Counted from the stretch's first letter, positions 52,229 to 61,356 are shown. The stretch: 64,000 bases of DNA from Devosia sp. A16 (GCF_001402915.1 NZ_CP012945.1:1-64000), one strand, 5' to 3'. A program made the numbers and translations. Notes: generated from the sequence alone by a model not told the origin.

Positions 52229-53101
52229 ATGACGGTACTCTGCCTCATCGCCAACCCGGCTGATCCTGCAATTGACTCGGCGCTGGTGGCGGCGATCCAG
52301 CACGAGACCGGGGGTGAGATCAACTGGCTGCATCAGCGCATCGCCTGCGAGATCGAGCGGCCCAACGCCGCCGATCCGGTAGCGGCCGTCCGAGCGATCA
52401 TCGGCAACCGCCCGGTCGACGTCGCCCTGGTCCCGGCCGAGGCCCGGCGCAAGCAGGTGCTGGTTGCCGACATGGATTCGACCATGATCGAGCAGGAATG
52501 CATCGACGAGCTCGCAGACGCCGTCGGCATCAAGGCCGAGGTGGCCGCCATCACCGAGCGGGCCATGAACGGCGAACTCGATTTCGAACAGGCGCTGCGT
52601 ACCCGCGTCGCCCTGATCAAGGGCCTCGAGCGGGCGACCATCGAGGAGATCCGGCGCGAGCGCATCACCCTCGCCCCCGGCGGCCGCGCCCTGATCCACA
52701 CCATGAAGGCCTACGGCGCCTACACCTCGCTGGTCTCGGGCGGCTTCACCTTCTTTGCCGACTATTTCGCCAAGCGGATCGGCTTCGACGAGGCCATTGC
52801 CAACGTGCTGGAGTTCGACGGCGACCGGTTGACCGGCACCGTGGCGGCTCCGATCGTCGACAAGTCGACAAAGCTCAATCGCCTCGAGACCCTTGCGGCC
52901 GAGCGCAACCTGCCGATGCGCGCTACCATGGCGGTGGGTGACGGCGCAAATGACCTCGACATGATCAAGGCCGCGGGCTTCGGCGTCGCTCTCCATGCCA
53001 AGCCGCATGTCGCCGCCGAGGCCGGCATCAGGATCGACCATGGCGACCTCACCGCCCTGCTCTACCTGCAGGGCTACACCGACGAGGACATCGTCAGGTG
53101 A
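52229..53101 (+). CDS. serB: phosphoserine phosphatase
   Basis: This 290-residue HAD-superfamily enzyme hydrolyses O-phosphoserine in the last step of serine synthesis. The catalytic loop VADMDSTMIEQE (Asp near residue 81) follows an N-terminal ACT-like extension of about 75 residues. Further HAD motifs are LVSGGFTFFADYFA (Ser of motif II) and MAVGDGANDLDMIKAAGFGVA (motif IV). The cap helices lie between motifs I and II. The stop overlaps the GTG start of the GNAT gene (GTGA). Confidence 0.95.
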   Translation: MTVLCLIANPADPAIDSALVAAIQHETGGEINWLHQRIACEIERPNAADPVAAVRAIIGNRPVDVALVPAEARRKQVLVADMDSTMIEQECIDELADAVGIKAEVAAITERAMNGELDFEQALRTRVALIKGLERATIEEIRRERITLAPGGRALIHTMKAYGAYTSLVSGGFTFFADYFAKRIGFDEAIANVLEFDGDRLTGTVAAPIVDKSTKLNRLETLAAERNLPMRATMAVGDGANDLDMIKAAGFGVALHAKPHVAAEAGIRIDHGDLTALLYLQGYTDEDIVR

Positions 53102-53664
53102 GGCTGGAGACGGAGCGACTGATCCTCAGGTCGTGGGAAAGCCGCGACCTCGCTCCGCTGGCGGCAGTGCTAGGCGATCCCGAAGTACGCCGGTTCTATC
53201 CCTCGACGGCTACGCCCGAGCAGACGCGGGCGCAGCTCGATTTCTCGATCGACAGGCAGACCGTTGCCGGCTTCCACTTCGGCGCGGCGGAACTCAGGGC
53301 CACCGGCCGGTTCGTCGGCCTTGTCGGCCTCGGCTACATCCCCGACGAGACGCGCGCCGCCATTCGAGGCGAGCCGCTGGTGGAAATTGGCTGGCAGTTG
53401 GACAAGGCGTTCTGGGGGCTGGGCCTTGCGCCAGAGGGTGCCCGGGCCTGGCTCGACTACGGCTTCGGCACGCTGAACCTGCCGGAGATCGTCGCCTTCA
53501 CCTACGCCGGCAACCTCCCCAGCCAGCGGGTTATGGAAAAGATCGGCATGATGCGCGACGCCAAAGCCGATTTCGAGCACCCGCGCCTGGCGCCCGGGCA
53601 TCCGCTGCGGTCGCACGTCGTCTATCGGATCGCTAATCCTGCCTTACGCCACAAGCAGCAATGA
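53098..53664 (+). CDS. GNAT-family N-acetyltransferase (RimJ/RimL type)
   Basis: This 188-residue protein starts RLETERLILRSWESRDLAPL, the usual opening of RimJ/RimL-like acetyltransferases. It has the acetyl-CoA-binding segment IGWQLDKAFWGLGLAPEGARAWLDYGF near residue 98 and FTYAGNLPSQRVMEKIGM near the C-terminus. These enzymes acetylate protein N-termini or small molecules; the target is unknown. The GTG start is translationally coupled to serB through a 4-bp overlap. A palindromic repeat follows. Confidence 0.9.
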   Translation: MRLETERLILRSWESRDLAPLAAVLGDPEVRRFYPSTATPEQTRAQLDFSIDRQTVAGFHFGAAELRATGRFVGLVGLGYIPDETRAAIRGEPLVEIGWQLDKAFWGLGLAPEGARAWLDYGFGTLNLPEIVAFTYAGNLPSQRVMEKIGMMRDAKADFEHPRLAPGHPLRSHVVYRIANPALRHKQQ

Positions 53665-53669
53665 CGCGT

Positions 53670-53813
53670 CCCCTCTCCCAATTGGGGAGAGGGTCAGGGT
53701 GAGCGGCGCCAGGCGCACCAGATAGGCCGTTGCCCTGCACACTTGCCGACATGACAGGCCGGTTTGCTTGGCGCCCCTCACCCCATCCCTCTTCCCAAAG
53801 GGGCGAGGGGGCG
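53670..53813. repeat. intergenic palindromic element R8
   Basis: The left palindrome CCTCTCCCAATTGGGGAGAG with GGGTCAGGGTGAG resembles R1. The right end CTCTTCCCAAAGGGGCGAGG is a partly degenerate palindrome, and CCCCTCACCCC in the right half inverts the left GTGAG segment. It lies between convergent genes (GNAT and degP). Confidence 0.65.
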
Positions 53814-53831
53814 CTGGGGCGCAGCCGGTGA

Positions 53832-55322
53832 CTAGCTCAGCCGGACCGCAATGAACCGGCTGGTGCCGGTCGGATCAACGACCTTGAACAGCACGGCCGG
53901 TCGGCCGGCCTCCTTGGCCGCTCCCACCAGTTCCTTCAGCTCGTCCACCGTGCCGATCTCCTTCTGGTTCACTTCGGTGACCAGCAGACCGGCGATGAAA
54001 CCCTTCTGGTCGGCATCGCTGCCACTCTTGACCGCGGTGACGACGATCCCGTCCTCTTCCGGTGCGATGCCGTACTCGGCACGGCTGGCGTCATCGAGCA
54101 GCGCCACGTCGAAGCCGACCATATCGGTCAGGCCGGGTGGCGGGGCATCGGGCTCCGCCACTGTCTCCTGCGGCGCTGGCGCCGGTTCAGGGGCGGCGGG
54201 CGCACTGTTCTTGGCGATCAGCTGTTCGCCCAGTTCCAGCCGCCCCAACGTAATGCTGAGCGTCGTCTCCTCGCCGTCGCGCAGCACTCTGACCGGCACG
54301 GCCTTGCCCACTTCGGTCTCCGCCACCACCCGCGGCAGGTCGCGCATGCGGGCGATCGGCTTGCCGTCGAACGCGAGGATGATGTCACCCTCGACCACCT
54401 GCCCGTCGGACGGACCGCCCTTGGTCACATCGATCACCAGCGCGCCGGCGGTGCTCTTGAGGCCCAGGCTGTTGGCGATATCCTCGCTCACCTCCTGGAT
54501 GCCGACGCCCAGCCAGCCCCGACGCGTCTCGCCGAACTCGGCCAACTGGTCGATCACCGGGCGCGCCAGGTTGACCGGCACGGCAAAGCCGATGCCGAGC
54601 GAGGAGCCGCCACGGGCGATGATCGCGGTGTTGATGCCCACCACCTTGCCGTCCATGTCGAACAGCGGCCCGCCGGAATTGCCCTGGTTGATCGCTGCGT
54701 CGGTCTGGATGAACTGGTCATACGGGCCGGACTGGATGTCGCGGTTGCGCGCCGAAACGATCCCAAGCGTCACCGAGCCGCCGAGCCCGAACGGATTGCC
54801 GATGGCCATCACCCAGTCGCCCACCACCGCCTTGTCGCTGTCGCCGAACTCGACGAACGGCAACTCGTGCCCCGCATCGATCCTCAGCACCGCGAGGTCG
54901 GTCTTGTCATCCTTGCCGATGATCTTGGCCGGCAGCCGTGTGCCGTCCGTCAGGTAGACTTCGATCTGCTCGGCGCCTTCGATCACATGGTTGTTGGTGA
55001 CCACGATGCCGTCGGCGGAGATGATGAAACCCGAGCCGAGGCTGCGCGCCTCCTGCATCTGCTCTTCGCCCAGCCCGTTATTGGGATTGTGCTCGTCGAA
55101 CAGGTCTTCGAGCGGCGAGCCGTCCGGCAGGTCCGGGAACGGCACCCCACCGCCGCCGGGCACCTTGCGCGACGTGCCGATGTTGACCACGGCAGGCGAG
55201 AGTTGTTCGGCGAGGGCGGCAACCGATTCCGGCCCCTTGGCCATGGCGGGAAGGCTCGCGACCGGCAACACCAGCAGCCCGACCACAGCCAGGGCCCGCA
55301 ACATCCGACCGGCAATAGGCAT
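53832..55322 (-). CDS. degP: periplasmic serine protease/chaperone of the DegP/HtrA family
   Basis: This 496-residue protein has a signal peptide (cleaved after AMA), a trypsin-like domain with the triad His in TNNHVIEG, Asp in KTDLAVLRI and Ser in GNSGGPLF, and two PDZ domains (from about RRGWLGVGIQEVSEDIA and from LTDMVGFDVALLDD) separated by an Ala/Pro-rich linker. It degrades or refolds damaged envelope proteins. The ATG at 55322 is preceded by GGGAGAAG. It is the last gene of the thyA-folA-hflKC run and sits next to the FtsH regulators HflK and HflC, a typical protein-quality grouping. Confidence 0.94.
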   Translation of the reverse strand: MPIAGRMLRALAVVGLLVLPVASLPAMAKGPESVAALAEQLSPAVVNIGTSRKVPGGGGVPFPDLPDGSPLEDLFDEHNPNNGLGEEQMQEARSLGSGFIISADGIVVTNNHVIEGAEQIEVYLTDGTRLPAKIIGKDDKTDLAVLRIDAGHELPFVEFGDSDKAVVGDWVMAIGNPFGLGGSVTLGIVSARNRDIQSGPYDQFIQTDAAINQGNSGGPLFDMDGKVVGINTAIIARGGSSLGIGFAVPVNLARPVIDQLAEFGETRRGWLGVGIQEVSEDIANSLGLKSTAGALVIDVTKGGPSDGQVVEGDIILAFDGKPIARMRDLPRVVAETEVGKAVPVRVLRDGEETTLSITLGRLELGEQLIAKNSAPAAPEPAPAPQETVAEPDAPPPGLTDMVGFDVALLDDASRAEYGIAPEEDGIVVTAVKSGSDADQKGFIAGLLVTEVNQKEIGTVDELKELVGAAKEAGRPAVLFKVVDPTGTSRFIAVRLS

Positions 55323-55366
55323 CGACTTCTCCCGCAACGACTCAGCGCTGGCCGCGTCTCTCGCGC

Positions 55367-55552
55367 TCAGCTCCGAAGCAGCCACAAGAGAACAAGTCCG
55401 ACCCCGGCGCAAGCCAGCGCCGCCGCACGAATGCTTGAAGCCGGCGTCGATTGGATCGACGCCAGCAGCTTCTTCATCTGTTCGGGAAATGCGGCGTAAA
55501 CGAGCCCTTCAAGGACCAGCACGAGGGCCAGTGCCGAGAAGAGCTCGAGCAT
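55367..55552 (-). CDS. DUF2065 small membrane protein (YjeT-like)
   Basis: This 61-residue protein has two hydrophobic segments (ELFSALALVLVLEGLVYAAFP and AAALACAGVGLVLLWLLRS) joined by a short polar loop, the pattern of DUF2065. In many Proteobacteria this gene lies next to hflC, as here: its ATG directly follows the hflC stop (TAAATG). The function is unknown; association with the HflKC-FtsH complex is suggested only by neighbourhood. Confidence 0.88.
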   Translation of the reverse strand: MLELFSALALVLVLEGLVYAAFPEQMKKLLASIQSTPASSIRAAALACAGVGLVLLWLLRS

Positions 55553-56629
55553 TTACTGCGCCGGTACGGCCGGCACAGTTTCGGTGGCGGGTGCAGGCTC
55601 GGCCGACGGCGCCGGCGTGGCCGGAGCCGCAGTGGCCGGGGCGGTGGCCGGCGTGTCGTTCGCCGGTCCCGACAGGATCGGCGAATCCTCTGCCGGCTCC
55701 TCCACCAGCGGCGTCGCCGGGATCGGCGTGGTCGCTGCCTCGGGCGGCGGCGTCACGTTGTCCGGGTTCTGATTCTGGAAGAACCGGAAGAACTCGGAGT
55801 CCGGCGACAGCACCATGGTGGTGCCATTCGGGCCCAGCGCCGCCCGGTACGACTGCATCGAACGGTAGAAGTCGAAGAAGTCGGCGTCGCGGTTATAGGC
55901 GTCGGCGAAGATCTGGCTGCGCTGGCCATCGCCCTCGCCTCGCAGGATTTCCGCGTCACGGCGGGCCGCCGAGAGAATCTCGACCGCCTGACGGTCAGCG
56001 ATAGCGCGCGCCGTCTGCGCCGCTTCCTGACCGCGGGCACGCAGCAGAGCTGCTTCGGCGAGGCGTTCGGCCTTCATGCGGTTGAAGGTGTCGGCCGAAA
56101 CGCTCGGGTCGAGGTCCGTGCGCAGGATACGCACGTCGACCACCTCGATGCCCAGTTGCGCCATGTCGGGGCGGATCAGGTCGCGGGCTTCCCGCATCAT
56201 CGCCGGACGCTGTTCCGACAAGGCTTCGGTGAAGGCGCGAAGACCGTAAACCTGACGCAGGGCCGCGTCGAAACGCGTCGAGATCCGGTCTTCCACCACG
56301 CGCAGGTCGCCGAGCGCACGCGCCCGGAACAGCCGCGGGTCGGAGACCCGGTAGGTCAGGAAGGCGTCAACGATGTAGAACTTGCCGTCCTTCACCTGCA
56401 CCGTCATGTTGGCGATGTCGTAGCGCAACAGGCGGTCTTCGACGATCTGCACGGTGTCGATGAAGTTGGTCGGGATCTTGAAGTAGAGCCCGGGCTCGGT
56501 CTTGACGTCGGTGATCTGGCCGAACCGCATGACGATGGCCTGCTCGCGTTCGTTGACCACGAAGATCGACGACACGAAAATGTAGACAACGGCGATGACG
56601 GCGATGCCGAGAATGATGAGTCTGTTCAT
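55553..56629 (-). CDS. hflC: HflC, FtsH-associated SPFH membrane protein
   Basis: This 358-residue protein has an N-terminal transmembrane anchor (LIILGIAVIAVVYIFVSSIFV), the SPFH/band-7 domain (VVNEREQAIVMRFGQITDVKTEPGLYFKIP) and a helical region (about residues 170-250), ending in an unusually long Ala/Pro/Thr-rich tail of some 80 residues. With HflK it forms a large cage around FtsH in the inner membrane and modulates its proteolysis. hflK ends three bases before its start. The low-complexity tail is longer than in E. coli HflC. Confidence 0.94.
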   Translation of the reverse strand: MNRLIILGIAVIAVVYIFVSSIFVVNEREQAIVMRFGQITDVKTEPGLYFKIPTNFIDTVQIVEDRLLRYDIANMTVQVKDGKFYIVDAFLTYRVSDPRLFRARALGDLRVVEDRISTRFDAALRQVYGLRAFTEALSEQRPAMMREARDLIRPDMAQLGIEVVDVRILRTDLDPSVSADTFNRMKAERLAEAALLRARGQEAAQTARAIADRQAVEILSAARRDAEILRGEGDGQRSQIFADAYNRDADFFDFYRSMQSYRAALGPNGTTMVLSPDSEFFRFFQNQNPDNVTPPPEAATTPIPATPLVEEPAEDSPILSGPANDTPATAPATAAPATPAPSAEPAPATETVPAVPAQ

Positions 56630-56632
56630 GGC

Positions 56633-57748
56633 TTACCTCGCCGTCGCGTCAGGAGTGGACGGCGTATTGTTCAGCGTCGAGTTCGGCCGGATCTCCGGCA
56701 GCGGCAGGTAGGGCACGACCCCCGATCCGGCGCTCTTGTCGACCAGCACCTTCTCCGAACCACCCAGCACCTGTTCCATGGTTTCGAGGAACAGACGCTT
56801 GCGCGTCACTTCCGGCGCCTTGGCGTACTCGGAATAGATCGAGAGGAAGCGAGCCGCCTCACCCTCTGCTTCCTGCACCACACGGTTCTTGTAGGCGGCC
56901 GCATCTTCGCGGACCTGCGCGGCCTGACCGCGAGCATCACCCAATAGGGTGTTGGCGTATTGGCGAGCCTCTTCCTGGAAGCGGTCCTCGTCCTGCTCGG
57001 CGCGCTGCACCTCGTTGAACGCGTCCGCCACTTCGGTCGGCGGCGCGGCCTGCTCGATGGCGACCTGCGACACCGTCACGCCCATGCTGTAGCTCTGTAC
57101 GATCGACTGCACGATGCCGCGCACGTCATTCTGGATACCGGCGCGATCGTCGCGGAACACGTCCTGGGCCGGACGACGGCCGACGATCTCGCGCATGGCG
57201 CTTTCGCCGATCGAGCGCACCATGTCGTCGGGGTCCCGGACATTGAACAGGTAAGCCACCGGATCGGTCACCGACCAGAGCACGGAGAACTTCACATCGA
57301 CGATATTCTGGTCGCCCGAGAGCATGAGGCCCTCTTCGGACTGCCCACGGCTGGACCCGACCGATCCGATCTCGGTGCGGTTTTCCGTGCGCGGCGCACG
57401 CTCGACGGTTTCAATCGGCCACAGCGCGAAATGCAGGCCCGCCGGCACGGTCTCGACCGGCTGGCCGAAACGCAGCTTCACCGCCCATTCCTGTTCCTGC
57501 ACGGTGAAGACCGAGTTGGCGACCCAGAACGCACCCAGTGCGAGCACGACGCCGACTATGGTCCAGCGGCCTCCGGGAATGCCGCCCTGGAAACGATCGC
57601 GACCACGGGACAAGATCTCTTCGAGGTTCGGGGTGTTGCCGCCACCCCGGCGACCACCGCCGCCACCGCCACCACCCGGCGCTTGCCCCCAGGGTCCGCC
57701 GTTGTTGGAGTTGCGGCCTCCCCCGCCCGTATTGTTGTCCCAGGGCAT
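56633..57748 (-). CDS. hflK: HflK, FtsH-associated SPFH membrane protein
   Basis: This 371-residue protein starts with a Gly/Asn-rich segment (MPWDNNTGGGGRNSNNGG, then a run of Gly), as usual for HflK, followed by a membrane anchor (WTIVGVVLALGAFWVANSVF), the SPFH domain (VQEQEWAVKLRFGQPVETVPAGLHF) and a long helical region. It pairs with HflC. The gene precedes hflC by three bases. It lies downstream of folA on the same strand, 60 bases away, so it may have its own promoter. Confidence 0.95.
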   Translation of the reverse strand: MPWDNNTGGGGRNSNNGGPWGQAPGGGGGGGGRRGGGNTPNLEEILSRGRDRFQGGIPGGRWTIVGVVLALGAFWVANSVFTVQEQEWAVKLRFGQPVETVPAGLHFALWPIETVERAPRTENRTEIGSVGSSRGQSEEGLMLSGDQNIVDVKFSVLWSVTDPVAYLFNVRDPDDMVRSIGESAMREIVGRRPAQDVFRDDRAGIQNDVRGIVQSIVQSYSMGVTVSQVAIEQAAPPTEVADAFNEVQRAEQDEDRFQEEARQYANTLLGDARGQAAQVREDAAAYKNRVVQEAEGEAARFLSIYSEYAKAPEVTRKRLFLETMEQVLGGSEKVLVDKSAGSGVVPYLPLPEIRPNSTLNNTPSTPDATAR

Positions 57749-57808
57749 ACGCCACCTTTCAGCCGGATTGTCGATTGCCGCCCTATATAGGCAAGGGTTC
57801 TCGCGCGA

Positions 57809-58333
57809 TCAACGTGCGGACGGTTCACGCCGGCGATAGACTTTTACGGTGAAGTCGGCGCTATCCCGCTCTGTGCGCAACAGTTCAGGCGTCGCTTCTA
57901 CTTCCCATTGCTTGGGGTCGATGAATGGAAAGCGAGCATTTCCGGAGGGCGAGGCCGCCACATGTGTGACGTAAAGTCGCTCCGCCAGCGGCATGGCCTC
58001 GCGATAGATTTCCCCACCGCCGCCGATCATCACTTCCCCGGCGCCCTGCTCGGCGGCAATCTGCTGCGCCCGGGACAACGCCGCGGCGAGGTCGTGGAAC
58101 ACCAGCACACCGTCCGGCTGGTAAGCGGATTGCCGCGTCACCACCATGTTGATGCGCCCCGGCAGCGGCTTGCCGATGCTCTCGAAGGTCTTGCGTCCCA
58201 TGATCAGCGGCTTGCCCATGGTGGTGCGCTTGAAATGGGCGAAGTCGGTCGGCAGGCGCCACGGAATCGCGCCGTCGGCGCCGATGACGCCGTTCTCGCC
58301 GACCGCGGCGATCATTGCCACCGGCACGCTCAT
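57809..58333 (-). CDS. folA: dihydrofolate reductase
   Basis: This 174-residue enzyme reduces dihydrofolate with NADPH. Motifs are MIAAVGENGVIGADGAIPWRLPTDFAHFK (substrate site with Asp in PTDF) at the N-terminus, GKPLIMGRKTFESIGKPLPGR (NADPH binding) and MIGGGGEIYREAMPLAERLYVT. Length is normal. Its ATG overlaps the stop of the upstream GNAT gene (ATGA). thyA, whose product makes dihydrofolate, heads the same gene run, which couples use and regeneration of the cofactor. Confidence 0.96.
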   Translation of the reverse strand: MSVPVAMIAAVGENGVIGADGAIPWRLPTDFAHFKRTTMGKPLIMGRKTFESIGKPLPGRINMVVTRQSAYQPDGVLVFHDLAAALSRAQQIAAEQGAGEVMIGGGGEIYREAMPLAERLYVTHVAASPSGNARFPFIDPKQWEVEATPELLRTERDSADFTVKVYRRREPSAR

Positions 58334-58809
58334 GGCGCACCCAGCCGGGCCAGCGCCTCACCATCGACGCGGACCTTGGTCCACTCGTCCTGCATGACGC
58401 CGCCCTGCGCCTTGTAGAAGGCGATGGACGGCGCGTTCCAGTCGAGCACCCACCACTCGAAACGGCCGAGCCCTTCGCGCACGCAACGCTGCGCCAGGTT
58501 GACCAGCAGCGCCTTGCCCACACCGAGGCCACGGGCATCTGGCTCGACGAACAGGTCCTCCAGCCAGATGCCGTGCCGCCCCTGGAAGGTGGAGTAGGTG
58601 TAGAACCACAGCGCGAAGCCGACGGGTTTTCCCTCCCACTCGGCGATCTCGCAGAACACCTTGGGGTCGGCCCCGAACAGATCGCGCAGGATATCGGCCT
58701 CGCTGGCCTTGGCCTCGTGCGACAGCTTCTCGTACTCGGCGAGCGCCGCGATGAAGCGGACGATCAGTGCGGCATCGCGCGGCGTCGCACTGCGGATATT
58801 CAGGCTCAT
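58330..58809 (-). CDS. GNAT-family N-acetyltransferase
   Basis: This 159-residue protein has the features of diamine/spermidine-acetyltransferase-like GNATs: IRSATPRDAALIVRFIAALAEYEKL at the start, FALWFYTYSTFQGRHGIWLEDLFVEPDARGLGVGKALL (acetyl-CoA loop Arg-x-x-Gly-x-Gly) in the middle and EWWVLDWNAPSIAFYKAQGG near the end. The substrate is unknown. The start overlaps the MazG-like gene stop and the stop overlaps folA, both by four bases, so it is tightly coupled in the operon. Confidence 0.9.
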   Translation of the reverse strand: MSLNIRSATPRDAALIVRFIAALAEYEKLSHEAKASEADILRDLFGADPKVFCEIAEWEGKPVGFALWFYTYSTFQGRHGIWLEDLFVEPDARGLGVGKALLVNLAQRCVREGLGRFEWWVLDWNAPSIAFYKAQGGVMQDEWTKVRVDGEALARLGAP

Positions 58810-59132
58810 GGCGCAGCGCCCGGTCGCTTGAGATGGGCGAACCACTTGCGCTCCAGCGCTGCCTCGACGTCGATATCGTTGTGGCGACAGAACAGCAGCA
58901 CCTGCGCCAGGAGGTCCGCCGCTTCATCTTCGAGCGCCGTGCGGATCGCCTGGTCCGAACGCTCGGCGACGCGGCCCCGACCGCTGCCGCGCAGGTACTC
59001 GGCGACCAGTTCTCCCGCCTCCTCCTGCAGCTTCAGGGCAAACCAGTCCGCGTCGCGCCGGATGGCGCACCGGGCCGCGTAAATGGCGGAAACCTGCTCG
59101 ACCCGCTCGCTCAGTTCGGTCAGCGTCGCCAT
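58806..59132 (-). CDS. MazG-like/HisE-like nucleotide pyrophosphohydrolase
   Basis: This 108-residue all-helical protein has the Mg-binding pattern of the MazG/phosphoribosyl-ATP pyrophosphohydrolase superfamily: LKLQEEAGELVAEYLRG (ExxxE) near residue 35 and LEDEAADLLAQVLLFCRHNDID (ExxxD) near residue 68. Members cleave NTPs or dNTPs to the monophosphate and pyrophosphate. Its place between thyA and folA suggests a house-cleaning or dUTPase-like role in dTMP metabolism (inference). The start overlaps the DUF4424 stop by one base. Confidence 0.85.
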   Translation of the reverse strand: MATLTELSERVEQVSAIYAARCAIRRDADWFALKLQEEAGELVAEYLRGSGRGRVAERSDQAIRTALEDEAADLLAQVLLFCRHNDIDVEAALERKWFAHLKRPGAAP

Positions 59133-60160
59133 CAGCCGACGTTCGGCTCGGGGTTCTGCCGGTTGAGGATCAGCACCTCGAGTTCGCGGTCGTAGGGCGG
59201 CCACCAGTCCTTGGCCTCCATCTCGAAGGTCGTCGGGCCGGTCTTCGTCACCTTGCCGTCCCAGCAGAACGACACCAGGTTCTGCGGCAGCCCCTTGTCG
59301 ATGGTCAGGTGGAACCTGCCGATCGGGCCCGCCCAGTTGGCGCCGGTCGACCAGATATAGCTGAGCCAGCTCTCGGTGAATGGTGCGCCATACGGTTCGT
59401 CCGGATTGGGCAGCGTCTTCTTGACCGTGCCGATGAAATTGTCGTCGGTGCAGTACTTGCGCTTGTATTCCGCCGCCGGGTCGTAGCCGTCATAAGGTGG
59501 CGACAGGAACGTCACGGCGACGGTGCCCCCGACGCTCGGCTTGTACCGGTGCTCCACCGTCACGGTCTCGCCGGCAGGGAAATGCGCCTCCCAGCTATAG
59601 GTCGAGCGCAGCGTCCACACCGGCAGGTACTCGGTCTGCATCCCCTGCCCCTGGTCGAACTCCATCGGGATCACCAGGGCACGGTGCAGCAGTTCCTTCT
59701 TGGTCGCGTCGTCGAGGGCGTTGATCGCCGTCACCGTCGCCTCGCCATAGGGCGTCAGCGGCAGGCCCAGATCGGTGAGATACCGGGTATAGTCGATATT
59801 GGTCGCGAACACGTATTGGTGCAGTTCGGCCGCTACCGGCTCGCCGTTCACCAGGCTGGTGAAACCGAAGATGTTTTCGGGGTCTTCGGTGGGGATCGCC
59901 ACCATGAAATCACCGTCGCCGGTGATGTCGGGCATCGGAAACGCGACCAGGGTGTCGGCATCCTCGTTGCCTTCATTCCTGAACTCGTACTTCACCCGCA
60001 CCTCTTCGGGCGAGACATAGAGATCCTCACTCAGCATCTTCACGTCGTCGGTCTGGACGAACACCAGGCCGCCGGCTCCCAGGCTCGACATGGTGTCGTT
60101 GGCGAAGCTCGGAGCTGCAGCCAGAGTTGCAAAGAGGATGGCAGTGGGGAGGAGCCTCAT
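59132..60160 (-). CDS. DUF4424 exported protein
   Basis: This 342-residue protein has a signal peptide ([19 protein letters not shown]) and the features of DUF4424: [30 protein letters not shown] at the mature N-terminus, [58 protein letters not shown] and a [23 protein letters not shown]-terminus. Mostly beta-structured and periplasmic; the function is unknown. The gene sits between thyA (4-bp ATGA overlap) and the MazG-like gene, an odd place for an exported protein. Confidence 0.85.
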   Translation of the reverse strand: MRLLPTAILFATLAAAPSFANDTMSSLGAGGLVFVQTDDVKMLSEDLYVSPEEVRVKYEFRNEGNEDADTLVAFPMPDITGDGDFMVAIPTEDPENIFGFTSLVNGEPVAAELHQYVFATNIDYTRYLTDLGLPLTPYGEATVTAINALDDATKKELLHRALVIPMEFDQGQGMQTEYLPVWTLRSTYSWEAHFPAGETVTVEHRYKPSVGGTVAVTFLSPPYDGYDPAAEYKRKYCTDDNFIGTVKKTLPNPDEPYGAPFTESWLSYIWSTGANWAGPIGRFHLTIDKGLPQNLVSFCWDGKVTKTGPTTFEMEAKDWWPPYDRELEVLILNRQNPEPNVG

Positions 60161-60951
60161 ACCGCGATCTCTGCCTTGATGCTGGGATGCGCATCATAGT
60201 CGGTGATGGTGAAATCCTCGAACTCGAAATCGAAAATGTCGTGCTTGTCTGGATTGATCCTCAGCCGCGGCAACGGACGCGGATCGCGGCTGAGCTGCAG
60301 CCGGACCTGCTCGAAGTGATTGTGATAGAGATGCAGGTCGCCGAACGAGTGCACGAACTCGCCGGGCTCCAGCCCGGTCACCTGCGCCATCATCTCGGTC
60401 AGCAGCGCATAGGACGCGATGTTGAACGGCACCCCGAGGAACAGGTCGGCAGAGCGCTGATAGAGCTGGCAGCTCAGCCTGCCGTCCGCCACATAGAACT
60501 GGAACAGGCAGTGGCACGGCGGCAGTGCCATGTCATCGACCTCGGCCGGATTCCAGGCCGTGACGATGTGGCGACGCGAGTCCGGCTTGGTCTTGATGGA
60601 GTTCACCACGTTGGCGATCTGGTCGATGGTGCCGCCGTGTCCATCCGGCCAGCTGCGCCACTGCGAGCCGTAGACCGGCCCGAGGTCGCCGTTCTCGTCG
60701 GCCCATTCGTTCCAGATCCTGACGCCGCGCTCCTGCAGCCAGCGCACATTGGTCTCGCCGCGCAGGAACCAAAGCAGTTCGTAGATGATCGATTTGATGT
60801 GCAGCTTCTTGGTGGTCAGCAGCGGGAAGCCCTTGCCGAGATCGAAGCGGGTCTGCCGCCCGAATACCGAACGGGTGCCCGTACCGGTGCGATCGGGCCG
60901 ATCGGTGCCGTTGTCGAGGACGTCGCGGAGAAGGTCGAGATACTGGCGCAT
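60157..60951 (-). CDS. thyA: thymidylate synthase
   Basis: This 264-residue enzyme, the exact length of E. coli ThyA, methylates dUMP to dTMP. The catalytic Cys is in [12 protein letters not shown] near residue 147. Other motifs are [29 protein letters not shown] at the N-terminus, [17 protein letters not shown], and [16 protein letters not shown] near the C-terminus. It is first of the overlapping run thyA-DUF4424-MazG-GNAT-folA. It is divergent from ssrA, whose promoter lies within 90 bases of its start. Confidence 0.97.
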   Translation of the reverse strand: MRQYLDLLRDVLDNGTDRPDRTGTGTRSVFGRQTRFDLGKGFPLLTTKKLHIKSIIYELLWFLRGETNVRWLQERGVRIWNEWADENGDLGPVYGSQWRSWPDGHGGTIDQIANVVNSIKTKPDSRRHIVTAWNPAEVDDMALPPCHCLFQFYVADGRLSCQLYQRSADLFLGVPFNIASYALLTEMMAQVTGLEPGEFVHSFGDLHLYHNHFEQVRLQLSRDPRPLPRLRINPDKHDIFDFEFEDFTITDYDAHPSIKAEIAV

Positions 60952-61005
60952 CCGCTCAGCTTATCGCGATTCGGAGCGTGCTCCGCCGAGCATCCACAGT
61001 GCGGT

Positions 61006-61034
61006 TTGCATCGCGCACTCGTCGCGCCTATATA
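61006..61034 (+). promoter_or_regulatory. predicted ssrA promoter
   Basis: TTGCAT (61006-61011) and TATATA (61029-61034) are separated by 17 bases, giving a start near 61041. A strong near-consensus -10 suits an abundant RNA. Confidence 0.6.
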
Positions 61035-61040
61035 GGTCTT

Positions 61041-61356
61041 GCCGGCAACGGCTATGGCGATAAACGGCTAGCGTAATAAACCCATTGGACCCGGGGGCAG
61101 TGCCCGGCGTCTCCACCAGAACTCCCCGTCGTGGCGGGCTCATGGGGACGAAACAGGATCGACAAGGGCGTAAAGGTTAGACTTTTGCTCGGCATGGTAC
61201 CACCGATATCGGGCCATCCTAATAGTTGCCAACGACAACTATGCTAAGGTTGCTATCGCTGCTTAATGCGGCGCCGGCACCTGAACTAAAAGTCCTCCAG
61301 GCCTAGCAGCTTGGCAGGCGGGGTTCGCAGGCACCTGGCAACAGAAGCCTGCACTT
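61041..61356 (+). ncRNA. ssrA: tmRNA, circularly permuted two-piece form
   Basis: The acceptor piece ends CGTCTCCACCA at 61118, preceded by a T-arm-like stem CCGGG-GGCAGTG-CCCGG. The coding piece begins GGGGACGAAACAGG at 61144; its first seven bases pair with CGTCTCC to form the acceptor stem. The 25 bases between are removed in maturation. The tag frame (61228-61263, TAA 61264-61266) encodes ANDNYAKVAIAA. Order acceptor-before-coding is the alphaproteobacterial permutation. Outer ends are estimated: the 5' end from the promoter, the 3' end from the last stem GCAGGC/GCCTGC. tmRNA rescues stalled ribosomes and tags products for ClpXP. Confidence 0.92.
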
